DNA of 64,000 nt from Flavobacterium sp. HJJ (GTDB taxonomy: Bacteria > Bacteroidota > Bacteroidia > Flavobacteriales > Flavobacteriaceae): NCBI RefSeq assembly GCF_015351475.1, contig NZ_JADKPR010000027.1, positions 1 through 64,000 on the forward strand, given 5' to 3'. Made by a program: the position numbers and the translations under genes. The notes beneath the pieces were generated by a model. That model searched no databases. It worked only from the letters and a program-made list of their open reading frames with translations, and had not been told where the DNA came from. How positions within the stretch are numbered: position 1 is the stretch's first letter; each line of letters starts with the position of its first letter. This document shows positions 1 to 8,038 of this stretch, in pieces.

Positions 1-66
1 TTTCATCTCTCTTTCTTCTCATCTCTTACTCAGTCTATCAAGGAACGTTACGCGTTTTGCGGGGTG

Positions 67-97
67 CAAAAGTAAGCTAATCTTTTAAATCTCACAA
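67..97 (-). promoter_or_regulatory. Leftward promoter, probably for a stable RNA outside the window
   Basis: On the minus strand the -7 element TACTTTTG (67-74) lies 20 nt after a TTG (95-97), which fits the Bacteroidota consensus. It is followed by CACCCCGC, close to the CACCCGC that follows the tRNA-Lys promoter at 37645-37652. Nothing it could transcribe lies inside the window. Confidence 0.55.
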
Positions 98-187
98 GCT
101 TTTTTAATCTTTTTTTTGAAAATTTCTTTTCTGTCTGATTTGTTTTTCTTGTCAGTGTTTCTTAGAACGTCATCGCTGTTGCGGGTG

Positions 188-217
188 CAAAAGTAGTCCC
201 TTTTTCCGTTTAAACAA
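188..217 (-). promoter_or_regulatory. Second leftward promoter in tandem with the one at 67-97
   Basis: TACTTTTG (188-195, minus strand) is spaced 19 nt from TTG (215-217) and is again followed by CACCCGC. Two near-identical promoters in tandem are usual ahead of rRNA operons; that an rRNA operon lies to the left is inference. Confidence 0.5.
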
Positions 218-661
218 TGCCTTTTCGTGATTATTTTTTGTTTATTTTTTAATACACTGGTAACCTTAGGGTTAGAATCACAGGTTTTGAGGATTTTTGA
301 ATTCTGAAAGGTGATTTTGGAAAGTTTTATCGGTTTTAGCAGGATTTTAAGCTATCGAACATGTTATTTAACTCGTAGAAACCGCCCCAGCCCTGTGGGC
401 GACGCTCCAAAAGCGGGAAATCCGTCTCAAACTTATTATTGGTCTCTTTTCTAATTATCCTATACATATATATAAGAGCAGATCTCTCTTATAAAATACT
501 AAAACCATAGCCCAGATGGAAACGGCATCCTATTGTCACGGGGTTCGGGACAATAGATACAGTGGACAGCTGGAAATTGCTCCTGATTTTCTGAAATAAT
601 CTTTTGTCATTCCACTCAATTTGATTTTATACTTATATATACAACAAACCTTATACACCTA
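218..661. other. Gene-free stretch before thrS
   Basis: No plausible gene is seen on either strand. It holds a short GC-rich hairpin (383-401, arms CGCCC/GGGCG) and a copy of a dispersed hairpin repeat (508-582, listed separately). The rest is AT-rich spacer. Confidence 0.5.
508..582. repeat. Dispersed hairpin repeat, copy 1
   Basis: The stem CTATTGTC (530-537) pairs with GACAATAG (549-556) around a loop containing GGGGTTCGG. The flanks match the copy at 54559-54641: GCATCC before the stem and AGATA after it. The two copies differ in stem sequence but both keep pairing. Confidence 0.55.
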
Positions 662-692
662 TTGTATGTGTTTTGTTAATACTTTATATTTG
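662..692 (+). promoter_or_regulatory. Promoter of the thrS operon
   Basis: TTG (662-664), 20 nt, then TATATTTG (685-692). This matches the Bacteroidota housekeeping promoter and ends 22 nt before the thrS ATG. Confidence 0.55.
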
Positions 693-714
693 CAATCTTA
701 AAATATAAAAAACA

Positions 715-2661
715 ATGATTAAGATTACTTTGCCCGATGGGTCAGTTAGAGAGTTTGCTCCTGGAGTAACTCCGATGGATGTTGCAAAAAGCATCAGTGA
801 AGGATTTGCCAGAAATGTGATTTCAGCTTCTTTTAATGGTACAACTATTGAAACATCTACTCCACTGACGACCGACGGCAGTCTTACATTATATACTTGG
901 AATGATGCCGATGGCAAAAAAGCTTTTTGGCATTCAACTTCGCACGTTATGGCACAAGTACTTGAAGAGATGTATTCTGGAATACAATTGACTCTTGGAC
1001 CTGCTATTGCAAATGGTTTTTATTACGACGTTGATTTTGGTGATCAAAAAATCACTGAAGCTGATTTTAAGAAAATTGAAGACCGTGTTCTTGAAATTTC
1101 AAGAGGAAAACACGAATTCAAAATGCGTCCTGTTACAAAAGCAGAAGCTTTGGAAATGTACAAAGACAATGTTTACAAAACTGAGCTGATCACTAATCTT
1201 GAAGACGGAACTATCACTTTTTGTGACCACGATACTTTTACTGACTTATGCCGCGGAGGCCATATTCCAAATACAGGAATCATCAAAGCGATGAAAATAA
1301 TGAGTATAGCCGGCGCATACTGGAGAGGTGACGAGAAAAACAAACAGCTGACACGCGTTTACGGTACTTCATTTCCAAAACAAAAAGATTTAACTGAATA
1401 TCTAGAATTACTTGAAGAAGCAAAACGCCGCGACCATAGAAAACTAGGAAAAGAGCTGGAATTATTTGCTTTTTCACAAAAAGTAGGTCAAGGTTTGCCG
1501 TTATGGCTGCCAAAAGGAGCTGCTTTGAGAGACCGCCTTGAGCAGTTTTTGAAAAAAGCTCAGAAAAAAGCAGGTTACGAGCAGGTTGTTACACCACATA
1601 TTGGTCAGAAAGAATTATATGTGACATCTGGTCATTATGCTAAATACGGAGCAGACAGTTTTCAGCCAATCAATACTCCTGCGGAAGGTGAAGAATTTTT
1701 ATTAAAACCAATGAACTGCCCTCACCATTGTGAAATTTACAATGTAAGACCTTGGTCATACAAAGATTTACCAAAGCGTTATGCTGAATTCGGGACTGTT
1801 TACAGATACGAACAAAGCGGTGAATTACATGGTTTAACTCGTGTACGCGGGTTTACTCAGGATGATGCGCATATTTTTTGTACTCCAGAACAATTGGATG
1901 AAGAGTTTAAAAAAGTAATTGACTTAGTACTTTATGTATTTGGTTCGTTAGGATTTGAAAACTTTACAGCTCAGATTTCATTGAGAGACCAAGAAAACAG
2001 AGATAAATACATTGGTTCGGATGAAAATTGGGAAAAGGCTGAAAACGCAATCATTAATGCAGCAGCTGACAAAGGACTTAACACTGTAGTTGAATACGGC
2101 GAGGCGGCTTTCTATGGCCCTAAGCTTGATTTCATGGTAAAAGATGCTTTGGGCAGACAATGGCAGTTAGGAACAATTCAGGTGGATTATAATTTACCAG
2201 AGCGTTTTGAATTGACCTACAAAGGATCTGACAATGAATTACATAGACCGGTAATGATCCATAGAGCACCTTTTGGATCTATGGAGCGTTTCATAGCAAT
2301 TTTACTAGAACATACTGCAGGAAATTTCCCTCTTTGGTTAATGCCGGAGCAGGTAATTATCCTGTCTTTGAGCGAGAAATATGAAAATTATGCTAAAAAA
2401 GTTTTAAATCTGCTAGAAAATAACGAAATTCGCGCCCTAATTGACAACCGAAACGAGACAATTGGAAAGAAAATCAGAGATGCGGAGATTCAAAAAATCC
2501 CATTTATGCTGATTGTTGGTGAAGAAGAAGAGAAAAACGGAACCATTTCTATTCGTCGCAAAGGTCAGGAAGGAAAAGGAAATATCAGCGCAACAATAGA
2601 AGAATTTACTGCTATTGTTGACGAAGAAATAAAGAAAACATTAAAAGTATTTACAGTTTAA
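715..2661 (+). CDS. thrS: Threonine--tRNA ligase
   Basis: Class II aminoacyl-tRNA synthetase that charges tRNA-Thr in the cytoplasm. The 648 aa are full length and in the usual order: TGS domain (about 1-61), editing domain with the HxxxH pair H73/H77 and a later Cys in DLCRGGH, catalytic core with MNCPHH near residue 333, and the C-terminal anticodon-binding domain from about 545. The ATG lies 22 nt after a good promoter. It heads thrS-infC-rpmI-rplT, a common arrangement in bacteria. A minus-strand reading frame over its start is a shadow. Confidence 0.98.
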   Translation: MIKITLPDGSVREFAPGVTPMDVAKSISEGFARNVISASFNGTTIETSTPLTTDGSLTLYTWNDADGKKAFWHSTSHVMAQVLEEMYSGIQLTLGPAIANGFYYDVDFGDQKITEADFKKIEDRVLEISRGKHEFKMRPVTKAEALEMYKDNVYKTELITNLEDGTITFCDHDTFTDLCRGGHIPNTGIIKAMKIMSIAGAYWRGDEKNKQLTRVYGTSFPKQKDLTEYLELLEEAKRRDHRKLGKELELFAFSQKVGQGLPLWLPKGAALRDRLEQFLKKAQKKAGYEQVVTPHIGQKELYVTSGHYAKYGADSFQPINTPAEGEEFLLKPMNCPHHCEIYNVRPWSYKDLPKRYAEFGTVYRYEQSGELHGLTRVRGFTQDDAHIFCTPEQLDEEFKKVIDLVLYVFGSLGFENFTAQISLRDQENRDKYIGSDENWEKAENAIINAAADKGLNTVVEYGEAAFYGPKLDFMVKDALGRQWQLGTIQVDYNLPERFELTYKGSDNELHRPVMIHRAPFGSMERFIAILLEHTAGNFPLWLMPEQVIILSLSEKYENYAKKVLNLLENNEIRALIDNRNETIGKKIRDAEIQKIPFMLIVGEEEEKNGTISIRRKGQEGKGNISATIEEFTAIVDEEIKKTLKVFTV

Positions 2662-2679
2662 CTTAAAAATTATAAAGCC

Positions 2680-3234
2680 ATAGCAATAAGAAGCAATAGA
2701 GGTTACCAACCTCGAGTAGAAAAGAAAGATGCTCACAGAATAAATAATCTTATTCGTGTGCCAGAAGTACGTCTTGTAGGAGAAAATATAGAAACAGGTG
2801 TTTACAAAACTTCTGAAGCTTTAAAATTAGCCGACCAGCTGGAATTGGATCTGGTTGAAATTTCTCCTAATGCAGAACCGCCTGTATGTAAAATAATGGA
2901 CTATAAAAAGTTCCTTTACGAACAGAAGAGACGCGAAAAAGAACTTAAAGCAAAGTCTACTCAAATTGTAGTAAAAGAAATTCGTTTTGGTCCTCAGACA
3001 GATGAACACGATTACGAATTTAAACGAAAAAATGCTGAGAAATTCTTGAAAGAAGGATCCAAATTAAAAGCTTTTGTTTTCTTTAAAGGACGTTCTATCA
3101 TCTATAAAGACCAAGGACAAATCTTATTATTAAGATTAGCTACAGACTTGGAAGAATACGGAAAAGTTGAAGCGATGCCAGTTCTTGAAGGGAAAAGAAT
3201 GATTATGTTCATCGCTCCTAAGAAGAAAAAATAG
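2680..3234 (+). CDS. infC: Translation initiation factor IF-3, with ATA start
   Basis: IF-3 binds the 30S subunit and enforces correct initiator tRNA and start-codon choice. The reading frame is open from the thrS stop. The conserved IF-3 N-terminus (AIRSNRGYQPRVEKK, then RINN.IRVPEVRLVGEN) begins right after an ATA at 2680, giving 184 aa. Starting at the GTG at 2758 would remove this N-terminus and leave a 158-aa protein. A rare start codon is a known feature of infC (AUU in E. coli), where IF-3 represses its own translation; the same control here is inference. Only 18 nt separate it from thrS, so the two are almost certainly co-transcribed. Confidence 0.93.
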   Translation: MAIRSNRGYQPRVEKKDAHRINNLIRVPEVRLVGENIETGVYKTSEALKLADQLELDLVEISPNAEPPVCKIMDYKKFLYEQKRREKELKAKSTQIVVKEIRFGPQTDEHDYEFKRKNAEKFLKEGSKLKAFVFFKGRSIIYKDQGQILLLRLATDLEEYGKVEAMPVLEGKRMIMFIAPKKKK

Positions 3235-3343
3235 TAATTAGGCAAAAGGCACTAGCTAAAAGTTTTACAACTAATGACTATTGCCCAATGGCTTTTCAAT
3301 TAAAAAATAAGTAAGTAATAATAAATTAAAACACTAGGAAAAA

Positions 3344-3541
3344 ATGCCTAAAATGAAAACAAAATCTAGCGCCAAAAAACGTTTCAAAGTTACTGGCTCT
3401 GGTAAGATTAAAAGAAAGCATGCTTTTAAAAGTCACATCTTGACTAAAAAATCTAAAAAACGTAAATTAGCTTTGACTCACTCAGCGCTAGTTCACTCTA
3501 CAGATATGAAAAGCATCAAACAACAATTAAGAATTATCTAA
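3344..3541 (+). CDS. rpmI: 50S ribosomal protein L35
   Basis: Component of the large ribosomal subunit, 65 aa, the normal length. It has the family start MPKMKTKSSAKKRF and a very basic composition (KKSKKRK). It lies between infC and rplT in the conserved order, 109 bp after infC. In E. coli the rpmI-rplT pair is repressed by L20; the leader here was not folded, so that control is unproven in this window. Confidence 0.97.
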   Translation: MPKMKTKSSAKKRFKVTGSGKIKRKHAFKSHILTKKSKKRKLALTHSALVHSTDMKSIKQQLRII

Positions 3542-3713
3542 TAAGTCCAAAGTTAGAAAGTCTTAAAGTCTAAAGTTAATTACTTTCGACATTTGACTTT
3601 TGATATTTGACTAAAGATTTCTTTAGGTTAAAACAAATTTAATAACCTTGGAGTATGGCTATAAGTTCCTTTGATTAAATTCAGGACGCCTGCTACAAAA
3701 AAACAATAAAATT

Positions 3714-4058
3714 ATGCCAAGATCGGTAAATTCAGTTGCTAAAAGAGCAAGAAGAAAAAAAATAATGAAGCAAGCCAAAGGTTTCTTTGGCAGACGTAAA
3801 AACGTTTGGACAGTTGCTAAAAACGCGGTAGAAAAAGCAATGTGCTACGCATACCGCGACAGAAAAGCGAATAAAAGAAATTTCCGTGCATTATGGATTC
3901 AGCGTATCAATGCTGGAGCTAGATTGGAAGGAATGTCTTATTCTCAATTCATGGGTAAAGTAAAAGCTAACGGAATCGAATTGAACCGTAAAGTTCTTGC
4001 TGATTTAGCGATGAATCACCCTGAAGCTTTCAAAGCAGTACTTAATAAAGTAAAATAA
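3714..4058 (+). CDS. rplT: 50S ribosomal protein L20
   Basis: Early-assembly 23S rRNA-binding protein, 114 aa as expected. The sequence begins MPRSVNSVAKRARRKKI, with the basic N-terminal arm followed by the globular part (LAMNHPEAFKAV near the C-terminus). It is the last gene of the thrS operon; a strong hairpin terminator follows at 4099-4129. The 172-bp gap after rpmI has no other gene. Confidence 0.97.
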   Translation: MPRSVNSVAKRARRKKIMKQAKGFFGRRKNVWTVAKNAVEKAMCYAYRDRKANKRNFRALWIQRINAGARLEGMSYSQFMGKVKANGIELNRKVLADLAMNHPEAFKAVLNKVK

Positions 4059-4098
4059 ACGTTATATAAACTCAATTTAGAATTACTTACTTATTCAG

Positions 4099-4129
4099 AA
4101 AAGCCCAATCTCACAATTGGGCTTTTTTT
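4099..4129 (+). terminator. Rho-independent terminator after rplT
   Basis: Arms AAAAGCCCAAT and ATTGGGCTTTT with a six-base loop, followed by a T run. It closes the thrS-rplT operon and faces the convergent aspA gene. Confidence 0.85.
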
Positions 4130-4150
4130 ATCAAATAAAGTTCATATATA

Positions 4151-5560
4151 CTATGAAGTAATGAATTTAGGATTTATTAAATTATCCAATGAATAAATTT
4201 CATCCCATTTATCCTGAGTTATTAATTTGCGCTCGATGACTGCAATTTGATGTACGCTTTTTCCAGTTTTAAGCGCCTCCCCTGCTATACTGGCACTTTC
4301 TTCGTATCCCAAAATAGGATTGAGCTGGGTAACAATCCCAATGCTGTTCATTACCATATTATAACAATGCTGCTCATTTGCAGTTATTCCATTAATACAC
4401 TTCTCGATTAAAGTCTGGATAGCTTTAGTCAAATAATCCAAGGATGTAAACATTGCAAAAGCAATTACCGGCTCCATTACATTTAATTGCAATTGTCCTG
4501 CTTCGGCTGCCATAGTCACTGTTAAGTCCTGACCAATCACATAAAAACAAGTTTGATTGACAACCTCAGGAATAACTGGATTAACTTTTCCTGGCATAAT
4601 TGATGAACCTGGCTGACGCGGAGGCAGATTAATTTCATTTAATCCGGTTCTAGGCCCTGAACTCAATAATCTCAAATCATTGCAGATTTTAGAAATCTTG
4701 ACCGCAGTTCTTTTCATGGTTCCCATTATCTGCACATAAGCTCCCGTATCTACCGTCGCTTCAATCAAATCTGGTGATAAGGTTAAGGGAATTCCAATTT
4801 CCTTGGCTAAATAATTGACGCAGATCTCTGGATAACCTTCTGGAGCATTTACTTTGGTTCCAATAGCAGTTGCTCCCATATTAATTTCCAAAACTAAACT
4901 TTGGGCAATACGTAATTGCCTAATATCTTCTCCAATAGTGGTTGCATAAGAATGGAATTCCTGCCCCAAAGTCATTGGAACCGCGTCTTGCAATTGGGTA
5001 CGCCCCATCTTTAAAACTTTACTAAACTCATTTCCTTTTGCAGTAAAAGAGACTTCTAAATCTTCTAAAGCCTTGATGAAAAATTCCATTTTTAAATAAA
5101 CAGCAATTCTAAAAGCCGAAGGATAAGCATCATTCGTTGATTGAGAGCAATTAACGTGATTGTTTGGGTGGAGATATTTATACTCCCCTTTTTTATGACC
5201 TAAATATTCCAAACCAATATTAGCAATTACTTCATTGGCATTCATATTTACAGATGTTCCGGCACCACCCTGAATTAGATCACTTACAAATTCCTGATTA
5301 AACTTGCCGGCAATTATCTGATCACAGGCATAACAAATTGCTTCAACAACTTTAGCATCTAAAGCACCACAATCTAGATTAGCCATTGCAGCGGCTTTCT
5401 TAACATATCCTAATGCTTTAATAAATAAAGGAGCTTTAGAAATTGGAATACCAGTAATATTAAAATTATCTACAGCTCTAAAAGTTTGAATACCATAATA
5501 TAAATGATCAGGAATTTCCAATTCTCCTAGAAAATCATGTTCTTTTCTTGTTGCTTTCAT
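4151..5560 (-). CDS. aspA: Aspartate ammonia-lyase
   Basis: Catalyses reversible deamination of L-aspartate to fumarate and ammonia. The 469-aa protein is full length for the aspartase/fumarase superfamily. It shows the substrate-binding GGAGTSVNMNANEV region, the HPNNHVNCSQSTNDAYP region, and the signature loop GSSIMPGKVNP near residue 316 that carries the catalytic serine. The GGAGTS segment and the LGRTQLQDA-like motif (here MGRTQLQDAVP) favour aspartase over class II fumarase. It appears monocistronic, divergent from nothing close and convergent with rplT. Confidence 0.93.
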   Translation of the reverse strand: MKATRKEHDFLGELEIPDHLYYGIQTFRAVDNFNITGIPISKAPLFIKALGYVKKAAAMANLDCGALDAKVVEAICYACDQIIAGKFNQEFVSDLIQGGAGTSVNMNANEVIANIGLEYLGHKKGEYKYLHPNNHVNCSQSTNDAYPSAFRIAVYLKMEFFIKALEDLEVSFTAKGNEFSKVLKMGRTQLQDAVPMTLGQEFHSYATTIGEDIRQLRIAQSLVLEINMGATAIGTKVNAPEGYPEICVNYLAKEIGIPLTLSPDLIEATVDTGAYVQIMGTMKRTAVKISKICNDLRLLSSGPRTGLNEINLPPRQPGSSIMPGKVNPVIPEVVNQTCFYVIGQDLTVTMAAEAGQLQLNVMEPVIAFAMFTSLDYLTKAIQTLIEKCINGITANEQHCYNMVMNSIGIVTQLNPILGYEESASIAGEALKTGKSVHQIAVIERKLITQDKWDEIYSLDNLINPKFITS

Positions 5561-5654
5561 AATGTATTAATTGCTTATTAATTAGCATTAAAGTTAATAC
5601 ATAAATAAAAAAACACAAGAAAACTTTATTTAAATTCAATTATATTTTGAAGTT

Positions 5655-6476
5655 TTATTCATCTCCTGAATGATGCTCAGGCGCTTTGGGTGCAGAGTGT
5701 TTTATAACTGAGTTAAGATAAAAAAACAATCGGATAGTATGGTTCATATCATACTGATAACCTGAATATTTTTGCTGGTATACGTTCATGTAACCCAAAT
5801 CATAACTTAATTTTGGAGTAATATTTTGTTTAATCCCAATAAAAAACCTGTTTTGGTCAAAAGTATTATAAACAGCCTCCTTTCCAAAATGGATTAACAG
5901 CTCATCGGATAAAACCAATGAAGGCATCTTTTTATCAGTGAATATCGGAATAGTAAAACTGGCTAAATATCGTACCCTGTCCGTAAAACGATTTTCTCCT
6001 GAAGGCTCGTCATTGATCATTTTTTCCTGCCATCTTTGCTCATTTCTCAGCCTTTGAAGAATGCTGACATTTCCTAATTTTGTAATTAATTGAGCCTGCT
6101 GATAAATTCTGTTTTCATCTGCATAAGTTGTCCATCCTTCTTTTGTTGGTGCCAGCCACATGTGCGCATAGCCCGCTGTTATTGAAACTGCAGAATTGGG
6201 TATGTAAGAAATACCTCCTCTTAGAAAATAAAAATTATTACTTTCGAAAAAGCCATTCTCACGAATGTGTGCATCTGCAGCAACTCCCCAGTGTTCAGCA
6301 AATTTTGTCACTGTGTTTAAAGAAACCCAAGTTTGAACTTGCTCTTTAACTTCTTTTTTAGCTGCACCTTGGCCAAAAATTAAAATAGGAAACAATAAAA
6401 ATAGAACTTTAGATAAATTTTTCAAAATAATTAGAATTTGAATCAGAAATAAGTTTACACGAAAAATCAAACACAA
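5655..6476 (-). CDS. DUF2490 family outer-membrane-like protein
   Basis: A hydrophobic N-terminal signal (ending ...LIFGQG) precedes a chain rich in alternating beta segments with aromatic residues, as in DUF2490 proteins, which are thought to be outer-membrane beta-barrels of unknown function. Visible family features include the QTW(V)SLN start after the signal, RLRNEQRW, and a C-terminus with a Y.YDMNHTIRLFFYLN beta segment. The upstream Met gives 273 aa; an in-frame TTG a few residues before KNLSKV would give a more typical signal peptide, so the start is uncertain. No operon partner is seen. Confidence 0.75.
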   Translation of the reverse strand: MCLIFRVNLFLIQILIILKNLSKVLFLLFPILIFGQGAAKKEVKEQVQTWVSLNTVTKFAEHWGVAADAHIRENGFFESNNFYFLRGGISYIPNSAVSITAGYAHMWLAPTKEGWTTYADENRIYQQAQLITKLGNVSILQRLRNEQRWQEKMINDEPSGENRFTDRVRYLASFTIPIFTDKKMPSLVLSDELLIHFGKEAVYNTFDQNRFFIGIKQNITPKLSYDLGYMNVYQQKYSGYQYDMNHTIRLFFYLNSVIKHSAPKAPEHHSGDE

Positions 6477-6605
6477 AACATATTAATTTTTCCATTGTAA
6501 ATTTACTTTTCACCATAGGATATTAACATGATTTTTATCATTTATCCGAAAAAAAAAGAACTTTTTTATACTAAAAAAGAGATAAGGCAACTAATCCCAA
6601 ATACA

Positions 6606-7481
6606 TTACTCCTTCTCTTTTAAGTGATGCTCTTTAATAATATACTTTGTAATTTCCTTTAATGTTTTTCCTGTTTCAGGATGAAGCCCCGGCTGGTTAA
6701 AAAGTTCTATTTTACCATGCTCTTTAGAATACCAAACAACAGGCTTACCATTTTTAAAAAACACCTGTTCCCCTTTAGAATCCAGCTTTTTTAAATTTAT
6801 TATACTTAGATCAATAGGTATAATTTCATTACCTGACGGATCATTCAAACAATCCACTTCTTCATAATGACTTCCCTGCCACTGCATGCATTGTTTTGCA
6901 GGAAAAAAAATATTTTTTGCGGTATATCCTGTAAAAAACAAAGACAGTAAAACAATAACTATAGTCATTATTTTTTTCTTCGTACCGTTATCTGTAATAA
7001 TTCCTTCCTTTTTTGTAACAACTTCAATGTTCTTCTTTGGAACAATATCAACTTCTTCATACTCATTTTCAGGAAAATTTTCATCAGCTATTTCAATAGC
7101 TCCTGTGTTTTGGCTAAACCTTTTAAAAGGTCTTGGATTAAAATCAACAATAACCGCTGCTAATTCAATTCTAGGTCTATTCTCTGATTTTTTATCTTCT
7201 TTCAAAAATGAAATCACCGACTTTAATTTTCCAGTATTAAAATTTTCAATTGTTCTTTCAAACTTTTCATTTTCATTAACATTAAAAAAAAATCTGAATG
7301 TAGCTTCATCAGCTTTGGTCATACCTCTTTGAGCAATATACAGACACAAATCCCTTAACTGGGCAGGAGTAATATTAGAAATATCACCGCTCCCATATAT
7401 CCCTTCAATTTTCTTCTGTTCAAACTGACTCTTAATAGCCTTTTTATATTCTTCAAAAGTAATTTCATTCATAAGCATCAT
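6606..7481 (-). CDS. Hypothetical single-span membrane protein
   Basis: Function not recognised. The 291-aa protein has a hydrophilic N-terminal part of about 170 residues with no signal peptide, then one membrane segment (about 172-190, IVIVLLSLFFTGYTA), then a C-terminal domain of about 100 residues with two Cys (CMQW, VDCLNDP) that could form a disulphide outside the cytoplasm. This predicts an N-in, C-out topology like anti-sigma or signalling proteins, but no such motif is visible. The codon and base use are like its neighbours. Confidence 0.65.
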   Translation of the reverse strand: MMLMNEITFEEYKKAIKSQFEQKKIEGIYGSGDISNITPAQLRDLCLYIAQRGMTKADEATFRFFFNVNENEKFERTIENFNTGKLKSVISFLKEDKKSENRPRIELAAVIVDFNPRPFKRFSQNTGAIEIADENFPENEYEEVDIVPKKNIEVVTKKEGIITDNGTKKKIMTIVIVLLSLFFTGYTAKNIFFPAKQCMQWQGSHYEEVDCLNDPSGNEIIPIDLSIINLKKLDSKGEQVFFKNGKPVVWYSKEHGKIELFNQPGLHPETGKTLKEITKYIIKEHHLKEKE

Positions 7482-7814
7482 CGGAATTAATTGGAATTAT
7501 TAGAAACAATCGGAATTACTGGAATTACAGGAATTCCATTGAAATCATTAGGCAGAAACAACATTACTTTGCTTCAGAATTAGTTCTTGTCCGCTTTCGC
7601 GATACGGACAAATGTACAAAACTAGTTTCAAAAAAGTGTTGCTAAACAGCGTAGTACGATTATTCGGGAAGTATAAAAATACTATACTGTTTTAGCACAC
7701 TTCACTTCCCGCAAGCAAAAAAACAATGAGTTTTTAATGGCTCGCCTATCTAGGCAGTAATTCGATTTCAATATCGGACAGCCACACCTATGTCAAATTT
7801 TTAAATCCAACAAA
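7482..7814. other. Intergenic stretch with short repeats and a hairpin
   Basis: No gene is seen. Bases 7490-7540 hold short GGAATTA/GGAATTAC-like repeats. A hairpin with arms TTGTCCG/CGGACAA lies near 7588-7612. The remainder is AT-rich leader before the small lipoprotein gene. No clear promoter was identified. Confidence 0.4.
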
Positions 7815-7979
7815 ATGAAAAGAATATTTCTTATATCGTGTTATATCATTGCTGCAGTGGCAATGGCTTCTTGTACCAATGATGATGTGGAGACTACTCC
7901 AACAACAAGTAAACAACAAATAAATGCTGACGGAGATGGTCAAAGCGGGCAAACTCCGCTCCCTCCCCCAAAGCATTAA
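7815..7979 (+). CDS. Small lipoprotein, 54 aa
   Basis: A short frame starting with ATG has a clear lipoprotein signal (MKRIFLISCY then IIAAVAMASC, lipidated Cys20). It continues with an acidic, Thr-rich spacer (TNDDVETTPTT) and a Pro-rich tail ending LPPPKH. It is 59 bp upstream of the lipoprotein histidine kinase gene and on the same strand, so a shared transcript and a role as an accessory or sensed partner are possible. Function is unknown. A minus-strand frame covering the same bases lacks any such signal and is judged a shadow. Confidence 0.6.
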   Translation: MKRIFLISCYIIAAVAMASCTNDDVETTPTTSKQQINADGDGQSGQTPLPPPKH

Positions 7980-8038
7980 TTTTCAGTAAATTATTTCAAA
8001 ATCATTACAGTTTTAATTAATTTGAGTATTTTCGGGGA

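Noticed and set aside
7788..7976. Minus-strand reading frame of 62 codons
   Set aside because: It covers the plus-strand small lipoprotein gene, which has a clear signal and lipobox; the minus frame has no start signal or recognisable sequence.
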